DNA of 30,219 nucleotides from CAZHDI01 sp964531285 (GTDB lineage: Bacteria; Pseudomonadota; Alphaproteobacteria; JAJFIK01): assembly GCA_964531285.1 (NCBI GenBank), contig CAZHDI010000037.1:1-30219 (forward strand), written 5' to 3'. The notes beneath the pieces were generated by a model. The model had not been told where the DNA came from. It did no database searches and saw only the letters and a list, made by a program, of their open reading frames with translations. Position 1 is the stretch's first letter; each line of letters begins with the position of its first letter. This document shows, one piece after another, positions 15,936-23,397 of this stretch. The position numbers were made by a program, and so were the translations under genes.

Positions 15936-16823
15936 TCAGGGCTGCACGGCGCGCGCGGGCGCCGCACGGTCCAGTGCCGTCATTTCGGACTTAGGTGCGG
16001 GCTTGGGCGCCGGGTCGGGCACCGGCGGGAGCATGGCCGCGCGGTGCAGGATCCGCCCGCGCCGGTAAAAGGCATACCGGGCATTCTCGACCCAGACCAT
16101 TGGCGGCACGCGGGTCTGTTCGAAAATGTCATGGCCTTCCTTCAGATTCGACCAGAAGCCGAACCACCGGGACGACTGGGTGGAGTCGAGATTGGCCCGG
16201 GTCATCTTGAAGGGAAAGATATGGACCGGGATTTCGTCCTGACCGCCCGCAAAGGCCGCTTCGGCCAGGGTATAGATTTCTTCCATGCGCCCGTCGGTCA
16301 TCGCATAACAGCCCTGGCTGACGCATGATCCGTGGACCATCAGAAAATAGCCCGTGCGCCCGTGGGCCCGGTCATAGGCGTTGGGAAAGCCCAGATTGAA
16401 CGACAGGTGATAGGCGCTGCGCGGGTTCATGCCGCTGGCCTTGACCGCATAGAACCCTTCCGGCGACTGAAGATCGCCTTCTTGTTCCTTGGGGCCCGGA
16501 CCGCCGGAATAGGCGCAGATGCGATAGGTCTTGAACGGCTCGAACCGGCCCTCGGCGGTCTCCATCCACACCTCAAGCAGTTTTTCCTGCTTGTAGATGC
16601 GCACGAACATGGCCGAGCCCAATTCCAGATTTTCGCGGGCGAGGGCGGTCCGTAGTTTAGGCGCCAGCTTGTTGGTCACCGTATGGGACAGCTCGCTGGT
16701 GGGCAGCGCGGCGGCCGTGCCGGGCGCGCCCGCGAGCGCAAGGCCCACGGTGACGCCCAGCGCGGCGAGGCGCCGGGTCATGGCGGCAATCGGAGTCCGG
16801 GCGGTGGTCCGGGCAGTCATCAT
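15936..16823 (-). CDS. L,D-transpeptidase (YafK/ErfK-like) family protein
   Basis: A 295-residue exported protein. A signal peptide (basic n-region, hydrophobic core about 19-38, AAA/ALP end) is followed by an L,D-transpeptidase catalytic domain. The active-site motif HGSCVSQGCYAM has His164 and the nucleophile Cys172 (SQGC); a further Cys (167) sits between them. The preceding SPEGFY (120-125) and SFNLGFPN segments match the YafK branch of the YkuD superfamily, some of which cut peptidoglycan-lipoprotein links rather than form crosslinks. The C-terminus is Pro/Ala/Lys-rich. Start is ATG at 16823 (another ATG at 16820 is equally possible). The 5-prime side is only 47 bases from an assembly gap, so the promoter is not visible. 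Confidence 0.88.
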   Translation of the reverse strand: MMTARTTARTPIAAMTRRLAALGVTVGLALAGAPGTAAALPTSELSHTVTNKLAPKLRTALARENLELGSAMFVRIYKQEKLLEVWMETAEGRFEPFKTYRICAYSGGPGPKEQEGDLQSPEGFYAVKASGMNPRSAYHLSFNLGFPNAYDRAHGRTGYFLMVHGSCVSQGCYAMTDGRMEEIYTLAEAAFAGGQDEIPVHIFPFKMTRANLDSTQSSRWFGFWSNLKEGHDIFEQTRVPPMVWVENARYAFYRRGRILHRAAMLPPVPDPAPKPAPKSEMTALDRAAPARAVQP

Positions 16824-16870
16824 CGTGTGGTCATCCCCGTCTGCGGGCCGCCCCCGAGGCCCGGTCGTCA

Positions 16871-16970
16871 NNNNNNNNNNNNNNNNNNNNNNNNNNNNNN
16901 NNNNNNNNNNNNNNNNNNNNNNNNNNNNNNNNNNNNNNNNNNNNNNNNNNNNNNNNNNNNNNNNNNNNNN
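16871..16970. other. Assembly gap (100 N)
   Basis: Exactly 100 N. This is the conventional filler for a scaffold join of unknown true length. It lies upstream of the L,D-transpeptidase gene and 4 bases beyond the stop of the crotonase gene. Genes may be missing here, and linkage of the two sides rests on the assembler. Confidence 0.99.
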
Positions 16971-16974
16971 CCGG

Positions 16975-17760
16975 TTACTTGCCTTGGAAATGCGGGCGCC
17001 GCTTTTCCATGAAGGCCCGGCGGCCTTCGACATAGTCACCGCTCGCAAAGCAGTCGCGGACCATCTCGTTCACCAGATCCTCCCGCGCGCGTTCCGATGC
17101 GGCGATCGATTCAAAAATTGCCCGCTTGGCGGTGCGCAAGGTCATCGGTGCATTGGCCGCCATGGTTTCGCACAATTCGAACACCGCCGGCGACAACAGT
17201 CCCGGCGCGAACACCCGGTTCACCAGCCCGATCCGCTCCGCCTCCTTGGCGGTGTAGCTGCGGGCGGTATAGAGGATCTCCCGCGCCATGGCCGGGCCGA
17301 CCGCATGCACCAGATCCCGCGTCGGGCCGTAGGCATAGCCCACACCGAGCCGGGCCGCGGGGATTGCAAACCGCGCATCGTCCCGCGCATAGCGCAAATC
17401 GCAGGCCAGAGCGAGGCCCATGCCGCCGCCCATGCAATAGCCCCGGATCGAGGCCACCGTGGGGACCGGGCATTCGCGCAACCGGGCCAGGGCGACATCC
17501 ACCGCCTCGTCATAGGCGAGACTGCCCTCGGCGCTCGCGCGCACCGTCTCGAATTCGGAAATATCGGCCCCGGCGCAGAAGGCACGCTCGCCGGCGCCCA
17601 CCAACGCGATGACCCGCACCCGGGGATCGGCCTCCAGCCGGTCGATCTTGTCGGGCAGCATGCGCCACATATCGAGTGTCAGAGCGTTTTGCCGCTCGGC
17701 ATTGTCGAAGACGAGCCAGCCGGTCGCCCCTTTGAGGTCGGTGTGAACGGTACCGGGCAT
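16975..17760 (-). CDS. Enoyl-CoA hydratase/isomerase (crotonase) family protein, atypical active site
   Basis: A complete 261-residue crotonase-fold protein. The CoA-binding and oxyanion-hole parts are present: FCAGADI (61-67) and GYCMGGGMGLALACDLRYA (from 108). By eye alignment to rat mitochondrial enoyl-CoA hydratase, the two catalytic glutamates (E144 in GGGCEL and E164 in QPE) correspond to G115 (GGGMGL) and A135 (FAIPAARLG). Classical hydration is therefore doubtful, and another crotonase chemistry such as isomerisation, decarboxylation or C-C cleavage is more likely. ATG at 17760 with a GGAAGGA-type site. The stop is 4 bases from the assembly gap, so downstream partners are unseen. It is divergent from queF. 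Confidence 0.9.
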   Translation of the reverse strand: MPGTVHTDLKGATGWLVFDNAERQNALTLDMWRMLPDKIDRLEADPRVRVIALVGAGERAFCAGADISEFETVRASAEGSLAYDEAVDVALARLRECPVPTVASIRGYCMGGGMGLALACDLRYARDDARFAIPAARLGVGYAYGPTRDLVHAVGPAMAREILYTARSYTAKEAERIGLVNRVFAPGLLSPAVFELCETMAANAPMTLRTAKRAIFESIAASERAREDLVNEMVRDCFASGDYVEGRRAFMEKRRPHFQGK

Positions 17761-17803
17761 GACCTGCGTATCCTTCCCTCAAGCGCCTCTTGTTTGCCGT
17801 ATA

Positions 17804-17813
17804 AGGCTAGCCT
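17804..17813. promoter_or_regulatory. 10-bp palindrome in the crotonase/queF divergent region
   Basis: AGGCTAGCCT is a perfect inverted repeat in the 112-base divergent gap between the crotonase gene and queF, flanked by TA-rich bases. It may be an operator; no regulator is identified. Confidence 0.35.
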
Positions 17814-17872
17814 AATTCGCCGCGAGGCTCCATGCAGCGTGCCGGTGCAAAAAAAATCGAGGATGGTCGGCC

Positions 17873-18346
17873 ATGACACACGAAAATGCGGCGCGCGGGA
17901 CCGGCCCGGCCCAACTCGGCACCCAGACGCCCGTGCCCGAGAGCCCCGAGGCGGCCGTTTTGGAGCGTGTTCCCAATCCGCATCCCGATGTGCCCTATGT
18001 CAGCCGGTTCACCTGTCCCGAATTCACATCCCTGTGTCCGGTCACCGGACAGCCGGATTTTGCGCATCTGGTCATCGACACCGTGCCGGGCGCCTGGCTG
18101 GTGGAAAGCAAGTCACTGAAACTGTTCCTTTTCTCATTCCGGAACCATGGCGCCTTCCACGAGGATTGCACGGTCGCCATCGCCCGGCGGATCGCCGATC
18201 TGATCGAGCCGCAATTTCTGCGGATCGGCGGCTACTGGTATCCGCGCGGCGGCATCCCCATCGATGTGTTCTTCCAGACCGGCGCGCTCCCGGACGGGGT
18301 CTGGCTGCCGCCCCAGGATGTCGCCCCCTATCGCGGGCGCGGCTGA
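17873..18346 (+). CDS. queF: NADPH-dependent 7-cyano-7-deazaguanine reductase (QueF, type I)
   Basis: A 157-residue type I QueF that reduces the nitrile of preQ0 to the amine preQ1 in queuosine synthesis, with two NADPH. The nucleophile Cys55 lies in SLCPVTGQPDF with the acid/base Asp62, the family signature ESKSLKLF is at 78-85, and FHEDC (95-99) supplies the conserved His/Glu. Length is typical of the unimodular form, which tunnels as a tunnel-fold decamer. The N-terminal 35 residues are a variable extension. The ATG at 17873 has a GAGGA-like site 8 to 12 bases upstream. No other queuosine gene is in the window. The next gene starts 20 bases after its stop. Confidence 0.96.
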   Translation: MTHENAARGTGPAQLGTQTPVPESPEAAVLERVPNPHPDVPYVSRFTCPEFTSLCPVTGQPDFAHLVIDTVPGAWLVESKSLKLFLFSFRNHGAFHEDCTVAIARRIADLIEPQFLRIGGYWYPRGGIPIDVFFQTGALPDGVWLPPQDVAPYRGRG

Positions 18347-18366
18347 CGCCGGAACAGGATACCGCC

Positions 18367-19119
18367 ATGGGCCGCACACTGCGCACTCTCCTTCTGGGTC
18401 TGGCTCTGATCGCGGCGCTCGGGTCCGGGCTGGTCGCGGGCCTCCTGGCCTGGCCCGCGCCGCTGTTTCCCCATGAGCTGCGCGAGGGGCGGATCGTGCT
18501 GCGCTCCGACCGTCCGATCCCCGAGGCGGCGCGGGCGGTCCTGCGTGAGGTCGATGCGCGCTTGAGGGCATCATCCTTCGAGACCGGCGCGGCGTCGCTT
18601 GGTCTCTATACAGCCAATACGCCCTGGCGCCGCCGGATCATCTGGAGCGTCGCGACCCCGCTGGCGGGCGGTTTCGTCGTTGTGCCGTTCTCGCGCGATC
18701 ATGCCTTCTTGAACCGGACGGATTTCGGAACCGGTCTCTTGACCATTCCGGGATTCGGCACCATCGACCCGCCCCGCACCATCGCCTATTACGGCGCCCA
18801 CGAATTGACCCATGTGCTCACCGCGCGGGCCGTCGGGACGCTGCGCTATCATCGGATGCCGCACTGGGTGCGTGAGGGGATCGCGGATTATGTCGCCATG
18901 CGGCCCGTCGAGCCGTTCGACGAGTTGGCCGATGTGCTCACCGCCGAGCCCATTGTCCTGTGGATGCGCCGGCAATATGGCTGGTATGCGGACGACCGTC
19001 TGCTGGTGCGCTATTTCCTGGACATTGAAGGCTGGAGCCTGGAGCGCCTGCTTGCGACTGATATGCCCAGGGCCGAAGCCTGGGACCGGATGCTGGCCTA
19101 CCGGGCGCGAACCGATTGA
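18367..19119 (+). CDS. Membrane-anchored putative zinc metallopeptidase (HExxH gluzincin-like)
   Basis: A 250-residue protein with one N-terminal hydrophobic segment (about 7-29, positive n-region), either an anchor or an uncleaved signal. The catalytic motif HELTH is at 145-149, followed 21 residues later by WVREGIADY whose Glu170 fits the third zinc ligand of gluzincins (EGxADY pattern). The mature domain is therefore probably periplasmic and proteolytic. The C-terminal part (about 185-250) is helical and charged. I do not know a named family; it resembles the peptidase MA-like group found as hypothetical proteins. Starts 20 bases after queF in the same direction, which may be operon structure or simple packing. 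Confidence 0.75.
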   Translation: MGRTLRTLLLGLALIAALGSGLVAGLLAWPAPLFPHELREGRIVLRSDRPIPEAARAVLREVDARLRASSFETGAASLGLYTANTPWRRRIIWSVATPLAGGFVVVPFSRDHAFLNRTDFGTGLLTIPGFGTIDPPRTIAYYGAHELTHVLTARAVGTLRYHRMPHWVREGIADYVAMRPVEPFDELADVLTAEPIVLWMRRQYGWYADDRLLVRYFLDIEGWSLERLLATDMPRAEAWDRMLAYRARTD

Positions 19120-19125
19120 GGCGGA

Positions 19126-19692
19126 TTATTCGGCGGGCTTCCAGGCCTGAACCAGATCCTTGATCTCGGGGCGGGCCCGTTCGACCGGCTTGTCCTGCGC
19201 CGTGCCAAAATAAAGAAAGCCCGCGACCCGCTCGCCGGATTCGAGCCCCATGGCGCGCTTGACCATCGGATCATAGGCGCACCACTCGGTCAGCCAGACC
19301 CCGGCAAACCCCAGCGCCTGGCCCATGATCAGCATGGTCTGACAGGCGGCGCCCGCGCTCAGGGTCTGTTCCCATTCGGGGATCTTGTGATTTTCGCGCA
19401 CCCGCGAGATCACCGCCACGACGACCGGCGCGCGCAGCGGGCGCTTGCGTTCGAAATCCAAAAGGTCGTCGCTGCACTGGGGCGCGCTCGCCTTCCAGGC
19501 CCCGGCCAGAACCTCGCCAAAGGCTTTCCGCGCCGCGCCCCGGAAGGTCAGGAACCGGAACGGCGCCAGCTTGCCGTGATCGGGCACGCGCGACCCCGCA
19601 CGCAGGATCAGGGTCAGTTCCGCCGCCGTCGGACCCGGGCCGGCCAGATCCTTGATCCGCGTGGACCGCCGCCGCAGCAGAAAGCCCGCCAT
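19126..19692 (-). CDS. Nitroreductase family protein (YdjA-like)
   Basis: From the ATG at 19692 this is a 188-residue FMN-type nitroreductase, close to E. coli YdjA (183). The N-terminus MAGFLLRRRSTRIKDL matches the family start xxLLxxRRSxxxL, followed by ILRAGSRVPDHGKLAPFRFL, which carries the FMN phosphate-binding Arg/Ser positions. The later GAACQTMLIMGQALGFAGVWLT segment is also diagnostic. It would reduce nitro- or quinone-like compounds with NAD(P)H; substrate unknown. The frame is open to a further ATG at 19782, adding 30 residues with no visible homology; that start is possible. The gene converges with the HExxH protein gene and is divergent from cysE. Confidence 0.87.
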   Translation of the reverse strand: MAGFLLRRRSTRIKDLAGPGPTAAELTLILRAGSRVPDHGKLAPFRFLTFRGAARKAFGEVLAGAWKASAPQCSDDLLDFERKRPLRAPVVVAVISRVRENHKIPEWEQTLSAGAACQTMLIMGQALGFAGVWLTEWCAYDPMVKRAMGLESGERVAGFLYFGTAQDKPVERARPEIKDLVQAWKPAE

Positions 19693-19831
19693 CTCATCCG
19701 ACGGGTGGCACGGCTCGAGGGTCTCCCCGAAACGGGGAGCCGGATAGCCGTTGCGGGCATGGCGGGCGGTCGTCTTGAGCATGAAACGCGGACCTTGTTG
19801 GAGAGGCTGTGACGGCAGTCAGTACATAGAT

Positions 19832-19846
19832 TGCGAATGGTTTTCA
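19832..19846. promoter_or_regulatory. Possible Fur-like 7-1-7 box
   Basis: TGCGAATGGTTTTCA matches the consensus TGATAATnATTATCA at 10 of 14 fixed positions, in the nitroreductase/cysE divergent region. It is not a strong inverted repeat, so this is a weak call. Confidence 0.25.
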
Positions 19847-19962
19847 ACAACCCTGGTGCCGCAGGCGCGGTCCGGCGCGCCAGGATATGAATAAAGGGCT
19901 TGCGGTCTGCCGCCGCAGTGCCAACCTCAAATTTGGTCCGGACTGTCCGTGGAGGCGAGATC

Positions 19963-20811
19963 ATGACCGACGAGTTACCGCGCGCCGTGCGCCAGGAAAT
20001 GATTACCCGCTGCGACCCGGTCTGGGCTCAGACCCGCGACGAGGCCGCCGATTACGCGGCGACCGAGCCCATTCTCGCGAGCTTCGTCCATGCCACGGTG
20101 CTCAATCATGAGCGGCTGGAAGATGCGCTCAGCTACCATTTGTCTCAGAAGCTCGCCAATGCCGACGCGCCCGCGATCCTGCTGCGCCAGGTGATCGACG
20201 AGGCGCTGAAGACCTCGCCGGGGATCGGCGAGGCGATGCGTGCCGACCTTGTGGCGTTCAAGGAGCGGGACCCGGCCTGCCGGGCCTATGTCCAGGCGCT
20301 GCTCTATTACAAGGGCTTCCATGCGCTCCAGTCCTATCGGATCGGCCATTGGCTGGCGCAGCGCGGGCGGTGGCCCATGGCCTTGTTCATCCAGAACCGG
20401 ATTTCGGACACCTTCGGCGTGGACATCAATCCGGCGGCGCGGATCGGGCGCGGCATTTTCATCGACCATGCGACCGGCGTCGTGATCGGCGAGACGGCCG
20501 TGGTCGAGGACGATGTGTCGATCCTCCATGGTGTGACCCTTGGGGGGACGGGTAAGGAAGAAGAGGACCGCCATCCCAAGATCCGCACCGGCGTGCTGAT
20601 CGGCGCGGGCGCCAAGATCCTCGGCAATATCGAAGTGGGGGAATACGCCCGGGTGGCCGCCGGCAGCGTGGTGCTGAAACCCGTGCCGGCCCATTGCACG
20701 GTCGCGGGTGTGCCGGCCAAAGTCGTCGGCTGCGCCGGGTGCTCCCATCCGTCCCATGCCATGAACCAGCACATCAACGGCGATGCGGTCGAGGACGGCG
20801 ACGGGATCTGA
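19963..20811 (+). CDS. cysE: Serine O-acetyltransferase
   Basis: A 282-residue CysE that acetylates L-serine for cysteine synthesis. The helical N-terminal domain (about 10-150) precedes a left-handed beta-helix of hexapeptide repeats from FGVDINPAARIGRGIFIDHATG. Catalytic His169 with Asp103 and Asp154 are in place, and the acetyl-CoA loop GGTGKEEEDRHPKI is intact. The C-terminal residue is Ile (ending GDGI), the feature that in E. coli and Haemophilus CysE inserts into CysK to form the cysteine synthase complex. The start at 19963 has GGAGG about 7 bases upstream; the open frame reaches 19900 without support. In many alphaproteobacteria a DUF3126 gene is next to cysE; here it is about 4 kb away. 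Confidence 0.97.
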   Translation: MTDELPRAVRQEMITRCDPVWAQTRDEAADYAATEPILASFVHATVLNHERLEDALSYHLSQKLANADAPAILLRQVIDEALKTSPGIGEAMRADLVAFKERDPACRAYVQALLYYKGFHALQSYRIGHWLAQRGRWPMALFIQNRISDTFGVDINPAARIGRGIFIDHATGVVIGETAVVEDDVSILHGVTLGGTGKEEEDRHPKIRTGVLIGAGAKILGNIEVGEYARVAAGSVVLKPVPAHCTVAGVPAKVVGCAGCSHPSHAMNQHINGDAVEDGDGI

Positions 20812-20818
20812 TTGGACC

Positions 20819-22150
20819 CTAGCCCCAGCGGTCGGTCAGTGTGCCCCACAGCATGCCAAGCATCAGGATCGGATGACGCAGCAGGCGCCCGCCCGGGAAG
20901 CGCTGGGCCGGCAGAGCCGCATACTGACTGAACCCCGGTGAGGCACCGGCGAGGGCCTCGGCGATCAGGGCGCCGGCCTGGGTCGCAATGGACAGGCCGT
21001 GGCCGCTATACCCTTGCGCGACGATGACACCGCTGCGCGGCCGGGCGATCACCGGCATGCGGGTCCGGGTCAGCGCGAGCCGCCCGCCCCAGATATACTC
21101 AGGGACCACCGCGCCCAATTGCGGAAACACATGGGTCATCCGTTTGCCGATGACCTGCGCCATCCGCGCGGCATCGGGCAGGTCTTGCCCATAGCTTTCG
21201 CCGCCGCCGAACAGCAAGCGCCCGTCCGGCGTCATACGATAATAATCGAGCACGATACGGGTGTCGGACACGCAGCCGCCGCGCGGCAGAAGGCTCGCCG
21301 CCACATCGGGAGCCAAGGGTGCGCTCACGCCGACATAGGAATGGACCGGCAATACGGTCGCGCTGGTCTCCGGCACCAGATCGAGGCCATAGCCGTTGCC
21401 GGCCAGCACCGCGATATCCGCATCAATGACCCCGCGCGCGGTCCGCACACGGACCGGACCGTCGCCCTCGATGGCAAGGACCGGCGTCTGCTCATAAAAT
21501 TGTGCGCCTTCGCTCTGCGCCGCGCGGGCCAGGCCCAGCGTGTAATTCAGCGGGTGCAGATGTCCGCCGCCCGCATCCCACAACCCGCCGTGATATGTGG
21601 GCGAGGCAACATAGGCGCCCATCTCATCGGCGGGCACCACCGTGATCCTGTCATAGTCATAGTCCGCCGCCAGATGACCGGCTTCGGCGCGCAGAAACGC
21701 GAAATGGTCAGGGCTTGTCGCGGCATAGAGCGCGCCCTCGGCCAGATCGCAGTCGATGCCGTGCCGGGCGATCAGAGTGCGCACAAGCGCCTGGGCTTCC
21801 AGGCCGAGGCGCCACAGGGCCCCGGCGGCATCGCGTCCGGCCAGGGTCTCAAGAGCGCTTTGCTCCAGGCGCTGGCCGGAGAGCAGTTGCCCGCCATTGC
21901 GCCCCGATGCGCCCCAGCCGACGCGCTTGGCGTCGAGAAGCACGACCGATGCGCCCTGTTGGGCCAGATGCAGCGCCGCCGAACATCCGGTGATGCCGCC
22001 GCCGATAATCGCCACATCGGCCCGCCGGTCGCCGTCGAGGCGCGGGCGTTCGACAAAGCCCTTGGCCGTGGCCGCGTACCAGGACCGCGCATGGCCCGAC
22101 GGCAGACGCTCTTCATGGGGATGAAACGGCGATCGGTCAGCAGGCGGCAT
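20819..22150 (-). CDS. FAD-dependent oxidoreductase (DAO family, PuuB-like)
   Basis: A 443-residue D-amino-acid-oxidase-fold flavoprotein. The dinucleotide loop IIGGGITGCSAALHLAQQG is at 48-66 and LLDA provides the ribose-binding acidic end. The segment VGWGASGRNGGQ (77-88) is diagnostic of the gamma-glutamylputrescine oxidase (PuuB/OrdL) group. The C-terminal GYSGHGLSIATQAGALIAEAL closes the FAD site. It probably oxidises an amine or N-substituted amino acid with release of H2O2; the actual substrate is unknown and no other putrescine genes are present. It follows the copper operon on the same strand but behind a strong hairpin, so it is likely a separate transcript or read-through product. 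Seven bases separate it from convergent cysE. Confidence 0.9.
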   Translation of the reverse strand: MPPADRSPFHPHEERLPSGHARSWYAATAKGFVERPRLDGDRRADVAIIGGGITGCSAALHLAQQGASVVLLDAKRVGWGASGRNGGQLLSGQRLEQSALETLAGRDAAGALWRLGLEAQALVRTLIARHGIDCDLAEGALYAATSPDHFAFLRAEAGHLAADYDYDRITVVPADEMGAYVASPTYHGGLWDAGGGHLHPLNYTLGLARAAQSEGAQFYEQTPVLAIEGDGPVRVRTARGVIDADIAVLAGNGYGLDLVPETSATVLPVHSYVGVSAPLAPDVAASLLPRGGCVSDTRIVLDYYRMTPDGRLLFGGGESYGQDLPDAARMAQVIGKRMTHVFPQLGAVVPEYIWGGRLALTRTRMPVIARPRSGVIVAQGYSGHGLSIATQAGALIAEALAGASPGFSQYAALPAQRFPGGRLLRHPILMLGMLWGTLTDRWG

Positions 22151-22178
22151 GGCGGGCTCAAAGGGTCAGAAACAGCAA

Positions 22179-22206
22179 CCGGGCCGGGGCGTGCGCCCCG
22201 GCCCGG
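22179..22206 (-). terminator. Strong hairpin, probable rho-independent terminator of the copper operon
   Basis: A perfect 12-bp GC-rich stem CCGGGCCGGGGC (22179-22190) / GCCCCGGCCCGG (22195-22206) with a 4-base loop, 24 bases after the barrel gene stop. On the minus strand the bases 3-prime to the stem read TTGCTGTTTCTGACCC, moderately T-rich, which supports termination of the barrel transcript. Confidence 0.75.
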
Positions 22207-22230
22207 CGTCAGACTAACAGGTTTGGCGGC

Positions 22231-23340
22231 TCAGAACGCGTATTGCCAGCCCACTGTCAAGGTCCAGTCGGTCTCAAGCTGCGGGCCGTTGAGATCCTGA
22301 TAGACCGGCACGACCAGTTCCAGGGCGAGCCGGTGGTCTTGCACAAAGCCCTGGGTGCCGAGCAGATTGACCCCGACGCCAAGCTCGATGACATCGCCGC
22401 CCTGATTGTCCGGATCCGCGGTCTGAACCGGGGCCACGATGCGCGGATCGATGCCGTCGATGCTGTCCGTGGTGCGGCCGGTAGCGCGCAGCGAGGTGCT
22501 GGCCCACGGCGCCCACAGATAAGAGCCCCAGGCCGTGATCTGGTGCTGATCGCCGAGGGTGTAGCCCTCGTCGTTTTCGCCGATGCGCACCGTCCCGGCA
22601 TATTGCGCGCCCCAGCCGAACAGGCCCTCAAGACCGCTATAGGTCAACCCGGGCAACAGGTCATAGGTGCCCGAGCCGAGCTGCATCGGGTAGGGCAGGC
22701 GCAGGGTCGGCGTCATGCCGGTGGGCGCGAGCACCCGATCCTCTTCCTCGATCGATCCGGTGGGCAGGCTGATCCCGGCCTGGACGTGGACATGATGCCG
22801 GTCATCCTCGAACAGACGAAAAAGACCGCTCAGCTTGGTATCGCCCCAGCCGTCGGCCTCGGTCGTGAAGCTGCCGAGTTGGTCGGTGCCCATGGGCCCC
22901 TGGAAGGTCACATGGTCCATGGTCTTCTCGATATACATGCCCATGGCCATCAGGGTCAGCCAGTCGGTCGGTGCGTACATGGCGCCGAGCATGTGCATGT
23001 CCATGGTCATGTCGACCGGAACCACGCGCAGCGTCGGCGGCTGCATGGGGCGCCCGAAAAACCGGTTCGGCACCGTGGTCGCGATCTGGGCCGGGGACAC
23101 CTCGTCCGTGCCGTCCCGGTTTCCGTCCATGGACATGCGCATGAAGCGGTAGGCCAGCATGACCTCGCCGGCCTTGTGCATGTGATCGCCCATCACGCCG
23201 ATCGGAGCGTGGGAGTCCGCACGGGCGGCGGTGCCCGGCCCGTGATCGGCCAGGGCAAGAGACGGCGCGGCGAGGCCGGCCATCACGGTCAGGGATGCGC
23301 TCAGGCCAAGGGCCCGCGCAAAAAGGCGGTGAACAGTCAT
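22231..23340 (-). CDS. Met-rich predicted outer-membrane beta-barrel, copper-locus type
   Basis: A 369-residue exported protein. The signal peptide ends near ALA-DH (residue 31). The mature protein ends in a hydrophobic/aromatic C-terminal strand (TVGWQYAF, final Phe), the mark of outer-membrane barrels inserted by Bam. Residues 50-150 carry about 17 methionines, some on alternate positions (M111, 113, 115, 117 and M131, 133, 135), so they would face one side of a strand. A DGNRDGTD-like loop (72-79) looks able to bind calcium. It resembles barrels of the phenol-degradation MetA/transporter type that are found with PCuAC and DUF2946 genes. ATG at 23340 with GGAGAG seven bases upstream. Probable role: copper passage or binding at the outer membrane (inference). 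Confidence 0.8.
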   Translation of the reverse strand: MTVHRLFARALGLSASLTVMAGLAAPSLALADHGPGTAARADSHAPIGVMGDHMHKAGEVMLAYRFMRMSMDGNRDGTDEVSPAQIATTVPNRFFGRPMQPPTLRVVPVDMTMDMHMLGAMYAPTDWLTLMAMGMYIEKTMDHVTFQGPMGTDQLGSFTTEADGWGDTKLSGLFRLFEDDRHHVHVQAGISLPTGSIEEEDRVLAPTGMTPTLRLPYPMQLGSGTYDLLPGLTYSGLEGLFGWGAQYAGTVRIGENDEGYTLGDQHQITAWGSYLWAPWASTSLRATGRTTDSIDGIDPRIVAPVQTADPDNQGGDVIELGVGVNLLGTQGFVQDHRLALELVVPVYQDLNGPQLETDWTLTVGWQYAF

Positions 23341-23397
23341 CGTTTCTCTCCAAAAATCCTGAAGGGCACGCGGGCGCGCACCCGGGTCCGAAAACGG

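Noticed and set aside
17761..17872. preQ1 riboswitch before queF
   Set aside because: The region has an A-rich run but not the conserved class I loop/tail elements or a class II fold that I can draw.
16597..19119. 840-residue frame that crosses the N run and continues into the HExxH protein
   Set aside because: It is produced by reading through unknown bases; only the part from the ATG at 18367 is a real gene.
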